Below the pieces are notes generated by a model. It was not told the origin of the DNA, made no database searches, and saw only the letters and a program-made list of their open reading frames with translations. From positions 428,445 to 492,444 of the forward strand of contig NZ_VTTO01000004.1 of the NCBI RefSeq assembly GCF_008364825.1: a DNA stretch of 64,000 nt. The letters run 5' to 3'. Of this stretch, positions 7,838-16,986 are shown piece after piece; the stretch's first letter is position 1, and each line of letters opens with the position of its first letter. Both the position numbers and the translations under genes were made by a program. The DNA is from Azospirillum sp. B21. GTDB lineage: Bacteria > Pseudomonadota > Alphaproteobacteria > Azospirillales > Azospirillaceae.

Positions 7838-10366
7838 ATGAGCGTCTGCCTCCATTGCGGACAAGAGTTGGGCGAGGGCGTGCAAGCCAACTCCAACGCC
7901 GCCACGACCGCCACCGATGGGGCCGGCCCTTTCTGCTGCACCGGCTGCGCCGCCGCCTACGATCTCGTCCGCGGCCTGGGGCTGGAGCGCTATTACGAGC
8001 GCCGCAGCGTCGATCCCACCGCGCGCCCGCTGCGCCCCGACGACGCCCCGACGGTGGATTACGAACCGCATGCGCGCGAGGAGTCCGATGGCACCCGCAG
8101 CCTGCACCTGATGGTCGACGGCATGCAGTGCGCCGCCTGCGTCTGGCTGATCGAATCGGCGCTCAGCCGCCAGCCGGGCGTCGGCCACGCCCGCATGAAC
8201 ATGACCACGCGCCGGCTGACGGTGCGCTGGGACCCCAAGGTCACCGATGCCAACACGGTGGTCGGCACCGTCGCCCAGCTGGGCTATCGCGCCGTGCCCT
8301 TCGATCCGGACCGGCTGGGCGGCGCCCAGGCGAGGAGCGAGAAGGAGCTTCTGCGCGCCATGGCCGTCGCCGGCTTCGCCATGGGCAACGTCATGCTGCT
8401 GTCGGTGTCGGTCTGGGCCGGCCACAGCCAGGGCATGGGCAGCGCCACCCGCGACCTGATGCACTGGATCTCGGCGCTGATCTGCATGCCGGCCATCGCC
8501 TATGCGCTGCGTCCCTTCGCGCGCTCGGCGCTGTCGGCCCTGCGCCACGGCCGCACCAACATGGACGTGCCGATCACCATCGGCGTCCTGCTCGCCACCG
8601 GCATGAGCCTGTTCGAGACGATCCACAGCGGCGACCATGCCTACTTCGACGGCGGCGTGATGCTGCTGTTCTTCCTGCTGGTCGGCCGCTATCTCGACCA
8701 GCGGGCGCGTGGCCGGGCGCGTTCGGCGGCGGAACAGTTGCTGGGACTGCGCGCCAACGCCGTCACCATCCTGCGCGAGGACGGCACCAGCGCCGTCGTT
8801 CCGCCGGAACAGGTCACCAGCGGAACCACCATCCTGGTCGCGGCCGGCGAGCGCATCCCGGTGGACGGCCGGGTGTCCGACGGCATTTCAGACCTCGACA
8901 CCGGCCTGATCACCGGCGAGACGGTGCCGGGCACCGCAAGGCCGGGCGATCAGGTCTTCGCCGGAACGCTGAACCTGACCGCACCGCTGCGCCTGACCGT
9001 CACCGCGGTGGGGGAGGGCACGCTGCTGGCCGAGATCGTCCGGCTGATGGAGGTGGCCGAACAGGGCCGCGCCAAATATGTCGCCATCGCCGACCGGGTG
9101 TCGCGGCTCTATGCCCCGGTGGTGCATCTGGCGGCCCTGAGCACCTTCGGTGCCTGGATGCTGCTGGGCGGGGCGATGTGGCAGGACGCGCTGATGAACG
9201 CCATCGCCGTGCTGATCATCACCTGCCCCTGCGCGCTGGCGCTGGCGGTGCCGGTGGTGCAGGTGATTGCCAGCGGCCGGCTGATGCGCCAGGGCACCCT
9301 GTTGAAGAGCCCGACCGCGCTGGAACGACTCGCCGCCATCGACACGGTGGTGTTCGACAAGACCGGCACCCTGACCGAAGGGCGCCCGGTGCCGCAGCTG
9401 GACGGGCTGGCGGCGGAGGATCTGGCGCTGGCGGCCTCGCTGGCCGCGGCCAGCCGCCATCCGCTCGCCCGCGCGCTCGCTGCAGCCGCGCCACAGGTGC
9501 CGGTGGCCGCAGGCGTGCGCGAGATCGCCGGTGCCGGCCTGTTGCTGCAGACCCCTGATGGGGAGGTCCGGCTCGGCAGCCGCCGTTTCACCGGCGCGCC
9601 GCTGGAGGCGGAGGACGCCGCCGGTCCGGAGCTGTGGCTCGCCCGTCCGGGCGAGGAGCCGCGGCGAATCGTGTTCCTCGACGCTCCGCGGCCGGACGCC
9701 GCCGCCGTGGTGGCGGCGCTGAAGGCGCGCGGGCTGGAGGTGCGACTGCTGTCGGGCGACCGCAATGGGGCGGTGGCGGCAGTGGCGGAGCGGCTGGGCA
9801 TCGCCGACTGGCGTGCCGAGCAGACCCCTACCGACAAGACCGCCGTGCTGGCCGAACTGGCCGCCGAGGGACGCACGGTTCTGATGGTGGGCGACGGGCT
9901 GAACGATGCCCCGGCGCTGGCCGCGGCGGCGGTGTCGATGTCGCCCTCCACCGCGGTGGACGTCAGCCAGACCGCGGCGGACGTGGTGTTCCAGGGCCGG
10001 CTGCTGCGCCCGATCGTCGAGACGGTGGAGGTCGCCCGCCGGTCCGGCCGTCTGGTCCGGCAGAATTTCGGCATCGCGCTGGTGTATAACCTCTGCGCCG
10101 TGCCGCTCGCGATGGGCGGAATGCTGACGCCGCTGCTGGCGGCGCTCGCCATGTCGTCGTCGTCGCTGATCGTCATTCTCAACGCGCTGCGGCTGGCCCG
10201 TGGTGCCATCGTCAAGGATGTTCCCGTCCAGGAAATGGCTGTGCGGGATCTGCCGGGTAAGGATTCGAGTGATGGACGAGCTTCTCTATCTGATCGCGAT
10301 CGCGCTCAGCCTGGGCGGTCTGGGGCTGACGGCCTTTCTGTGGGCGCTGAAGTCCGGCCAGTTTGA
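7838..10366 (+). CDS. ccoI: CcoI/FixI copper-translocating P1B-type ATPase
   Basis: This 842-residue ATPase is the type that supplies copper for the Cu-B site of cbb3 oxidase. It has an N-terminal Cys-rich metal site (CLHC, FCCTGC) and a heavy-metal-associated domain with GMQCAAC near residue 92. The transmembrane metal site is CPC in ITCPCALAL. The phosphorylation motif DKTGTLTEG, a soft HP-type motif (RHPLARAL) and GDGLNDAPAL are all intact. The frame continues 95 bases into ccoS, so the last 31 residues are translated from overlapping sequence. Confidence 0.95.
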   Translation: MSVCLHCGQELGEGVQANSNAATTATDGAGPFCCTGCAAAYDLVRGLGLERYYERRSVDPTARPLRPDDAPTVDYEPHAREESDGTRSLHLMVDGMQCAACVWLIESALSRQPGVGHARMNMTTRRLTVRWDPKVTDANTVVGTVAQLGYRAVPFDPDRLGGAQARSEKELLRAMAVAGFAMGNVMLLSVSVWAGHSQGMGSATRDLMHWISALICMPAIAYALRPFARSALSALRHGRTNMDVPITIGVLLATGMSLFETIHSGDHAYFDGGVMLLFFLLVGRYLDQRARGRARSAAEQLLGLRANAVTILREDGTSAVVPPEQVTSGTTILVAAGERIPVDGRVSDGISDLDTGLITGETVPGTARPGDQVFAGTLNLTAPLRLTVTAVGEGTLLAEIVRLMEVAEQGRAKYVAIADRVSRLYAPVVHLAALSTFGAWMLLGGAMWQDALMNAIAVLIITCPCALALAVPVVQVIASGRLMRQGTLLKSPTALERLAAIDTVVFDKTGTLTEGRPVPQLDGLAAEDLALAASLAAASRHPLARALAAAAPQVPVAAGVREIAGAGLLLQTPDGEVRLGSRRFTGAPLEAEDAAGPELWLARPGEEPRRIVFLDAPRPDAAAVVAALKARGLEVRLLSGDRNGAVAAVAERLGIADWRAEQTPTDKTAVLAELAAEGRTVLMVGDGLNDAPALAAAAVSMSPSTAVDVSQTAADVVFQGRLLRPIVETVEVARRSGRLVRQNFGIALVYNLCAVPLAMGGMLTPLLAALAMSSSSLIVILNALRLARGAIVKDVPVQEMAVRDLPGKDSSDGRASLSDRDRAQPGRSGADGLSVGAEVRPV

Positions 10367-10472
10367 TGATCTCGACGGCGCGGCGCACCGCGTCCTGTTC
10401 GACGACGACCTGCCGGCGGCCCCCCGGTCGGGAACCGAGCCGGCCGCTCCGGAGGCTGTCCGGAGGCAATAG
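10272..10472 (+). CDS. ccoS: CcoS/FixS cbb3 oxidase maturation protein
   Basis: The 66-residue protein starts MDELLYLIAIALSLGG, a single transmembrane helix. The typical FixS motif follows: LWALKSGQFDDLDGAAHRVLFDD. FixS is required for cofactor insertion into cbb3 oxidase. The ATG at 10272 (a GTG precedes it directly) lies inside the 3' end of ccoI, giving a 95-base overlap in another frame that implies translational coupling. The Pro/Ala-rich tail is variable in the family. Confidence 0.95.
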   Translation: MDELLYLIAIALSLGGLGLTAFLWALKSGQFDDLDGAAHRVLFDDDLPAAPRSGTEPAAPEAVRRQ

Positions 10473-10579
10473 TGCCAAAGCCCGTATGGGCAAAGAAAAG
10501 GTTGTATGCGTGCGAGGTTGCGATTCTCAGCGATTGCCACCAATATGAGCCCATGCGGAATGAAAGGCTGGGTTCGTCC

Positions 10580-11317
10580 ATGCCACCTTTTGATACGGTT
10601 CGCGCTCGGGAAAAGAGCGCTGCGACGGAAATGAATCCCTGCGGGGCCTGTCCCGTGCGCAGCCTGACGGTTTGCGCCGCGCTGGAACCGGAGGAACTGC
10701 GGCGCCTTGCCGACATTCTGCAGAATGTGCGCATCGATGCCGGCCACACCCTGTTCGCCGAAGGCGACGCGGCCGACGCGCTCTACAACGTCACCTCCGG
10801 TACGGTGAAGCTGTACAAGCTGCTGCCGGACGGGCGCCGCCAGATCACCGGCTTCCTGGTGACCGGCGACTTCCTGGGGCTGGCCGTCAACGACAGTTAT
10901 GCCTACACCGCGGAGACCGTCACCAGCGCCTCGCTCTGCCGCTTCCCGCGCAAGAAGATCGACGCGCTGCTGGAGGAATTCCCCAAGATGCAGCGGCGCC
11001 TGTTCTCCATGGCGTCGAACGAATTGGCCGCCGCTCAGGACCAGATGCTCCTGCTCGGCCGCAAGACGGCGAAGGAGAAGATCTGCTCCTTCCTGCTGAT
11101 GCTGTCCCAGCGGGCTGCCCGCCGCGGTCATAAGGAAAACCCGGTCTTCGTGCCGATGAGCCGCGCCGACATCGCCGATTATCTGGGCCTGACCACCGAG
11201 ACGGTCAGCCGCACCTTCACACAGTTGAAGACCGCGGGGGTCATCTCGCTGCAGGAAGGCAACAAGGTCCTGATCGCGGACATCGACGCGATGTACGATC
11301 TGGCCGAAGGGGCGTGA
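10580..11317 (+). CDS. fnrN: FnrN-type oxygen-sensing Crp/Fnr transcriptional regulator
   Basis: The protein has about 245 residues from ATG 10580 and would activate microaerobic genes. The 4Fe-4S ligands are present: N-terminal C-x2-C-x7-C (Cys 21, 24, 32 in CGACPVRSLTVC) and a central Cys at about 120. The cyclic-nucleotide-like beta roll follows. The C-terminal helix-turn-helix DIADYLGLTTETVSRTF carries the E..SR residues that read TTGAT-type half-sites. The start is uncertain: ATG 10553 and ATG 10631 are also in frame, and none has a good ribosome binding site. It lies directly after ccoS and probably acts on the box at 3500. No clear FNR box was seen upstream of it. Confidence 0.9.
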   Translation: MPPFDTVRAREKSAATEMNPCGACPVRSLTVCAALEPEELRRLADILQNVRIDAGHTLFAEGDAADALYNVTSGTVKLYKLLPDGRRQITGFLVTGDFLGLAVNDSYAYTAETVTSASLCRFPRKKIDALLEEFPKMQRRLFSMASNELAAAQDQMLLLGRKTAKEKICSFLLMLSQRAARRGHKENPVFVPMSRADIADYLGLTTETVSRTFTQLKTAGVISLQEGNKVLIADIDAMYDLAEGA

Positions 11318-11354
11318 CGCGGGGTGTAGCGCCTTTGCAGGGTGCGGGCGTGCT

Positions 11355-11510
11355 CGGCAATTCTTCCACGGATTTCACGGATTAGGACACGGATTTCACG
11401 GATGTTCTTCCGCAAAGCTATGGCTTGACGGAGAATATCCGCTCCGGCAAGCTATAAAAAAATCCGTGTAATCCGTGTCTGAATCCGTGAAATCCGTGTA
11501 AATCTTGCCG
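11355..11510. repeat. Large imperfect inverted repeat built from short 'cacggatt' units
   Basis: Arms of about 49 bases at 11355-11403 and 11461-11510 are near-complementary. Each arm contains tandem copies of CACGGATTTCACGGATT, and each outer end carries CGGCAA/TTGCCG. The 57-base centre includes an A-run. A further dyad CTTGCCGGA/TCCGGCAAG at 11504-11532 overlaps the right end. It lies between the fnrN stop and the heme A synthase stop, and no gene is visible in it. It would form a cruciform or long RNA hairpin. Confidence 0.8.
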
Positions 11511-11545
11511 GACATATCCGCAGTCCGGCAAGACTACAGCGCGCG

Positions 11546-12619
11546 TTACTCCCCCCGCACCGGCCGCAGTTCGAACTGCAGCCACACCAACATTGACACC
11601 ACCAGGATCGCGCCGGCCTGATGGGCGGCGGCGACCGGGAGCCACACCACGGTCAGCAGCGTGACGATGCCCAGCGCGATCTGCAGCAGGATCATGACGG
11701 CCGACGCCAATGCTGCGCGGCCGGCGCGGCCGGGCAGGCGGGCGTTCAAGACGCGGGCGGACAGCACCAGGACCAGGACGCCGGTCAGGATGGCCAGCGT
11801 GCGGTGGATGAGCTGGATCGCCGCGGTGTTCTCGAACGGATTGAGCCACCAGGGGGTCAGCGTGTTCACCTCCGGCGGAATCCAGTGGCCGGCCATCAGC
11901 GGGAAGGTGTTGTAGGCGAGGCCGGCGTCCGATCCGGCGACGAAGGCGCCCCAGACGATGGTGACGGCGACCAGCCCAAGCGCCCAGCCGGTAAGGCGGC
12001 GCAGGCCGGCAGCCTCCGGACGCCACCCCGCCAGCGGCAGGGGGTCGAGCAGCCCCAGCGCGGTGCGCAGCAGCAGGGCGTAGATCAGGATCGCGGTGCC
12101 GAGATGCAGGGCCAGCCGGTAATGGCTGACGTTCGGCGCATCGACCAGCCCGCTCTTCACCATGAACCAGCCGATGCCGCCCTGCAGCCCGCCCAGCAGG
12201 AACAGGCCCATCAATTTCGGCCACAGTTCGGCCGAGATGCGGCCTTGCATCCAGAAGCGCAGGAAGGGGATGAGGAAGACGAACCCGATCAGCTGGCCCC
12301 ACAGCCGGTGGAACCACTCCCACCAGAAGATCGACTGGAACCCCGCCAGATCCATGTGGCTGTTGTAGATGCGAAATTCGGGCGTCTGCTTGTAGAGGTC
12401 GAAGACCCGGTTCCACTCCGCCTCCGACAAGGGCGGCAGGATGCCGATCAGCGGTTTCCATTCCACCATCGACAGACCCGATTCGGTCAGCCGGGTGATG
12501 GCGCCGATCACGGCCATGGCCAGCACCATGGCGGCGCAGACCAGAAGCCAGACGGCGATCGGCCGATCCGGATTGGGGCGGGCGGAGGAGGCGAGGCGGT
12601 CGGAGGCAAAGGCGGTCAC
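11546..12619 (-). CDS. ctaA: Heme A synthase, COX15/CtaA family
   Basis: The 357-residue membrane protein oxidises haem O to haem A for aa3-type oxidases. It has about eight transmembrane helices in two homologous halves. Conserved His ligands are seen in NSHMDLAGFQSIFWWEWFHRLWG, LALHLGT, LIHRTLAIL and AAAHQAGA. No ATG fits; GTG 12619 (VTAFASDR) or GTG 12637 are the candidate starts, both with weak ribosome binding sites. A perfect 11-bp dyad lies just upstream. The gene serves a different oxidase class from the neighbouring cbb3 operon, which uses no haem A. Confidence 0.93.
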   Translation of the reverse strand: MTAFASDRLASSARPNPDRPIAVWLLVCAAMVLAMAVIGAITRLTESGLSMVEWKPLIGILPPLSEAEWNRVFDLYKQTPEFRIYNSHMDLAGFQSIFWWEWFHRLWGQLIGFVFLIPFLRFWMQGRISAELWPKLMGLFLLGGLQGGIGWFMVKSGLVDAPNVSHYRLALHLGTAILIYALLLRTALGLLDPLPLAGWRPEAAGLRRLTGWALGLVAVTIVWGAFVAGSDAGLAYNTFPLMAGHWIPPEVNTLTPWWLNPFENTAAIQLIHRTLAILTGVLVLVLSARVLNARLPGRAGRAALASAVMILLQIALGIVTLLTVVWLPVAAAHQAGAILVVSMLVWLQFELRPVRGE

Positions 12620-12643
12620 GGCGGTAATCCGGAGCACGGCGGT

Positions 12644-12674
12644 GGGATGTTCGCCAATGTGGTGCGAACATCCC
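12644..12674. repeat. Perfect 11-bp dyad before heme A synthase
   Basis: GGGATGTTCGC at 12644-12654 and GCGAACATCCC at 12664-12674 are exact inverted copies with a 9-base spacer. On the minus strand it lies after the lysozyme stop and 25 bases before the ctaA GTG. No T-run follows, so an operator or an RNA structure in the leader is as likely as a terminator. Confidence 0.75.
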
Positions 12675-12720
12675 GCTCCGTCAAACGCCTCTTGTCCCGT
12701 ATGGGGCGGGCGGTGTTCGC

Positions 12721-13215
12721 TCAGGCGGTTCCGTCGGCCGTGGCGATGCCGCCCTGGGCCTGGGCGGTCTGGCTCTGGAACAGTGCCGCCTCGGCCGCGC
12801 GGCGGGCGACGAGGCCCGGCAGCTGGGTCGGCTTGCCGTTCACCGTGGCGTAGACCCAGCGGCCGAACTGGCCTGCGGCCCCGGCATAGTCGCCGGCGTT
12901 CAGCAGCTTCAGCAGGGTCGAGCTTTGCAGGCTGCCGGCCCCCAAATTGAAGACGAAGGAGGACAGGGCGCCGCGCTGGTCGTCGTTGAGGGACACCTTC
13001 ACCAACATGTCGACGCGGCCGGCGGCATCCGTCAGGTCGGAGGCGAGGAAGCTGTCGGCCTGATCGGCGGTGATGGTCTGGCCCATCTTCACGCCCGCCG
13101 TGTGACCGTAGCCGATGGTGGGGACGCCCGCCGGGCAGAGATAGGCTTTGAGATACAGACCTTCGAAATGCTTCACGAGGTCGACCGCGGCTTGGCAGAC
13201 CGGCTTGGTGGTCAT
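12721..13215 (-). CDS. Phage-type lysozyme (glycoside hydrolase family 24)
   Basis: The 164-residue endolysin-like muramidase has the T4/P21 catalytic pattern E-8-(D/C)-5-T: Glu18, Cys27 and Thr33 in HFEGLYLKAYLCPAGVPTIGYGHT-type sequence. It cleaves peptidoglycan between MurNAc and GlcNAc. There is no N-terminal signal or SAR helix, so export would need a holin-like partner. The only candidate is the small membrane protein encoded just upstream on the same strand. No other phage gene is nearby, which suggests a domesticated or remnant gene. The start ATG 13215 follows a GGGAG-like sequence. Confidence 0.9.
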   Translation of the reverse strand: MTTKPVCQAAVDLVKHFEGLYLKAYLCPAGVPTIGYGHTAGVKMGQTITADQADSFLASDLTDAAGRVDMLVKVSLNDDQRGALSSFVFNLGAGSLQSSTLLKLLNAGDYAGAAGQFGRWVYATVNGKPTQLPGLVARRAAEAALFQSQTAQAQGGIATADGTA

Positions 13216-13351
13216 GATTGAAAACTCCCGCTTCGCGCGCCAGGAGGGCGATATGCGCCCTCAAAGGAGGCGAATCTAGGCATAATACCCGTGAAACGGG
13301 AAGTATAGATTTCAAATTGTCGCAAACAGTTACCGCGGCGAGGCGTGAGGC

Positions 13352-13639
13352 TCAGGGCGCGAGGGTGTGGGCCGCCCCGAACAGCACGAACAGGGCGAAC
13401 AGGAGCGCGAACAGTCCGGCGATTGTCGTGCATTCCAGCAGCGCCTCCACCAGCCTGCCCTCGCGATCCTGCCAGGTCGGAAGCCTGAAACTCGGAGGCT
13501 TGCAAGTCCGCTGCCCGATGGCGGGACTGGCGCCGGTGCCGTTTGCCGCCTCGTCCGCCACCTCGCCGGACAGGCTGCCGGCTGCATTACGATCGCTCCA
13601 GCCTTCGTTCCAGGACTTTGTCCTGCGCTCCGCCATCAT
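13352..13639 (-). CDS. Small C-terminally anchored membrane protein, unknown
   Basis: The 95-residue product has a charged, Ser/Ala-rich N-terminus and one C-terminal hydrophobic segment (TIAGLFALLFALFVLFGAAH). The start ATG-ATG at 13639 is preceded by GGAGG at good distance, and a perfect 16-bp palindrome lies 32 bases further upstream. No family is recognised. Its position 136 bases upstream of a lysozyme that lacks a signal makes a holin- or release-related role possible, but this is inference only. The coding call rests on the ribosome site, the palindrome and the membrane segment. Confidence 0.55.
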   Translation of the reverse strand: MMAERRTKSWNEGWSDRNAAGSLSGEVADEAANGTGASPAIGQRTCKPPSFRLPTWQDREGRLVEALLECTTIAGLFALLFALFVLFGAAHTLAP

Positions 13640-13670
13640 CGCGCCCTCCGCAATCTTCGCCGCCGGAATT

Positions 13671-13686
13671 CGCTAAAATTTTAGCG
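13671..13686. promoter_or_regulatory. Perfect 16-bp palindrome, probable operator
   Basis: CGCTAAAATTTTAGCG is a perfect palindrome with an A/T core in otherwise GC-rich DNA, 32 bases upstream of the small membrane protein start on the minus strand. The same half-site TTTTAGCG/CGCTAAAA recurs at 18042-18049 and 18207-18214. Repressor binding is inferred. Confidence 0.6.
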
Positions 13687-13770
13687 GTCTGAGAGTGCGG
13701 GCGCTGTGACGGCAATCACAGGGGCGCGGAAGGCATAAAGTCGGGGTTGATGCGGGAAGCCGGAAGGGCG

Positions 13771-14034
13771 TCAGTGAATATGGAAATCCGCAGCGGCATG
13801 GCGCAACTCGCCGGGAGAGATCAGGATCTGGCTCGCCAGCCGGACCGAATGCAGCTTACCGTCAAGATTGCGCTGCCAGAAATCGAGGAAGCGGCGCAGG
13901 ACGGGATAATCCGGCGCCTGATCCAAATCCTGCCACAGATAGCTCTGCAGAAGGCCGGGATGGTCCGGCATATGATAGAGGATCTCGGCCGTGGTCAGGC
14001 GGAAATCGCGGAGCTGAAGGATGAGATTGGCCAT
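13771..14034 (-). CDS. usg: Usg family protein
   Basis: The 87-residue protein matches the alphaproteobacterial Usg family. The characteristic run LTTAEILYHMPDHPGLLQSYLWQ is followed by PVLRRFLDFWQRNLDGKLHSV. The family has no established biochemical function; it was first noted near tryptophan genes. ATG 14034 is preceded by GGGAGA. Here it is a single gene between the small membrane protein and groESL, divergent from groES. Confidence 0.9.
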   Translation of the reverse strand: MANLILQLRDFRLTTAEILYHMPDHPGLLQSYLWQDLDQAPDYPVLRRFLDFWQRNLDGKLHSVRLASQILISPGELRHAAADFHIH

Positions 14035-14272
14035 GCGCGGTCTCCCATGCGGTCGGCTGTTCGGTCGGGGCTGTGCGGTGTCCGGTTCCTCTCATGCGTT
14101 CCCGGCAGCGGTGCGCCGGTACCGGGACGGTCGGGTCTTCATGTGACCCTTTGAAGAAATCTTGCCCGGTGCAGCTTCCTCTCGCAAGACAAAAAATCGT
14201 TCTTTGCCAATATGTTAGCAGCATGGGAGAACGAGTGCTGCCGGCATTTGCGCCAAATTCCGAAACGAGCCT

Positions 14273-14298
14273 CTTGAATCCCCAAACTGCTTCGATTA
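14273..14298 (+). promoter_or_regulatory. Candidate heat-shock (sigma-32) promoter of groESL
   Basis: CTTGAA at 14273-14278 and CGATTA at 14293-14298 are separated by 14 bases. This fits the -35 and spacing of RpoH promoters; the -10 match is moderate. It lies directly before the CIRCE element. Confidence 0.5.
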
Positions 14299-14303
14299 GC
14301 TGT

Positions 14304-14330
14304 CTGGCACTCGCCGGGTGGGAGTGCTAA
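14304..14330 (+). promoter_or_regulatory. CIRCE element (HrcA operator) upstream of groES
   Basis: CTGGCACTC-N9-GAGTGCTAA matches the CIRCE consensus TTAGCACTC-N9-GAGTGCTAA with two changes in the left arm. HrcA represses groESL through this site. It lies 62 bases before the groES ATG. Confidence 0.95.
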
Positions 14331-14392
14331 CAGCCGCCGCCCGCGCCAATTCACGTCAGTCAGAACCAAGCCTTGATCCAAGGAGGCATTCC

Positions 14393-14683
14393 ATGAAGTT
14401 CCGCCCGCTGCACGACCGCGTCGTCGTCAAGCGTCTGGAGTCCGACACCAAGACCAAGGGTGGGATCATCATCCCCGACACGGCCAAGGAAAAGCCGCAG
14501 GAAGGCGAGATCATCGCCGTCGGCCCCGGCGCTCGTGACGAGGCCGGCAAGGTCGTGGCGCTGGACGTCAAGGCCGGCGACCGCATCCTGTTCGGCAAGT
14601 GGTCGGGCACGGAAGTGAAGATCGAAGGCGTCGATTACCTGATCATGAAGGAATCGGACATCATGGGCGTCATCGAGGCCTAA
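14393..14683 (+). CDS. groES: Co-chaperonin GroES
   Basis: The 96-residue co-chaperonin caps GroEL. It begins [16 protein letters not shown]. The mobile loop region ([19 protein letters not shown]) and the C-terminal [18 protein letters not shown] are canonical. ATG 14393 follows a strong AAGGAGG at 14380-14386. It is first in a two-gene operon with groEL under CIRCE and a probable sigma-32 promoter. Confidence 0.99.
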   Translation: MKFRPLHDRVVVKRLESDTKTKGGIIIPDTAKEKPQEGEIIAVGPGARDEAGKVVALDVKAGDRILFGKWSGTEVKIEGVDYLIMKESDIMGVIEA

Positions 14684-14719
14684 GTCCTCCGCCCGTATCC
14701 TTCGAAATTTACAAGTTAA

Positions 14720-16375
<1,656 letters not shown>

Positions 16376-16406
16376 TAGCCCGCCGTTCAGCCGTTCTTCG
16401 GTTTGG

Positions 16407-16444
16407 AAAGGGGCGCCTCCGCAAGGGGGCGTCCTTTTCCTTTT
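16407..16444 (+). terminator. Terminator of groESL
   Basis: A stem formed by GGGGCGCCTCC and GGGGGCGTCC around GCAA is followed by TTTTCCTTTT, about 30 bases after the groEL stop. Confidence 0.85.
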
Positions 16445-16639
16445 GGGGCCGGAGATATCCCGGAGTTATCCCGGAGATGCCTGGGCAGGTTGCAGCCACT
16501 CTTCGCCATCCTGAAAAGTCAAGGCGAAGTCCGCCTTGCTTTGGCGCGGGCGCCTCCCAATAATCCGCCCCTCTCGCCGGGCACCCCAATGCGGGGCGCC
16601 GGCCTCTGACTTCCGTCTTTTTCAACGAGGGCTTGTTCC

Positions 16640-16972
16640 ATGCGCTCCTTCGAGGGCCAGCATTCCGACAACGTCGCCATCAAGCGCACCCGCGAGCAGA
16701 AGCAGCGCCAGCTGGTTCAGCTCAAGGAGCAGCTGGCGACGCTGAAAGCCCACGCGGCCCCCGCCATCCGTGAAGCGCTGGTCAAGCGCATCGCCGAACT
16801 CGACGCCGAACTGCGCCAGCCTGCCAAGCCTCCCCGTGAGGGTCGCGAGGACGCTCCGCGTCCCCCCCGCCGCGAATCGCGCCCCAGCGTCTTCCGCGCC
16901 GAAGACGGCGGCGACCGCAGCGCCGCGGTGTCCGCATCCAGCGTTTTCGCCTCACCCCGCCGCCGCAGCTGA
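16640..16972 (+). CDS. Small coiled-coil hypothetical protein
   Basis: The 110-residue product is not a family I recognise. Residues 15-60 form a likely coiled coil (REQKQRQLVQLKEQLATLK, then LVKRIAELDAELRQ). The rest is a basic, Pro/Arg-rich disordered tail. ATG 16640 has a weak upstream CGAGGG. It precedes the DMT transporter by 14 bases on the same strand, so the two are probably co-transcribed. The 195 bases between the groEL terminator and this gene hold no other gene. Confidence 0.65.
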   Translation: MRSFEGQHSDNVAIKRTREQKQRQLVQLKEQLATLKAHAAPAIREALVKRIAELDAELRQPAKPPREGREDAPRPPRRESRPSVFRAEDGGDRSAAVSASSVFASPRRRS

Positions 16973-16986
16973 GGACGGACAGCGCC

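Noticed and set aside
12721..13215. Prophage remnant
   Set aside because: Only the lysozyme is phage-like. No integrase, structural, terminase or att-like repeat was found in the flanks.
13218..13676. 152-residue plus-strand frame near the lysozyme
   Set aside because: It is antisense to the small membrane protein gene, with poor coding character and no motif.
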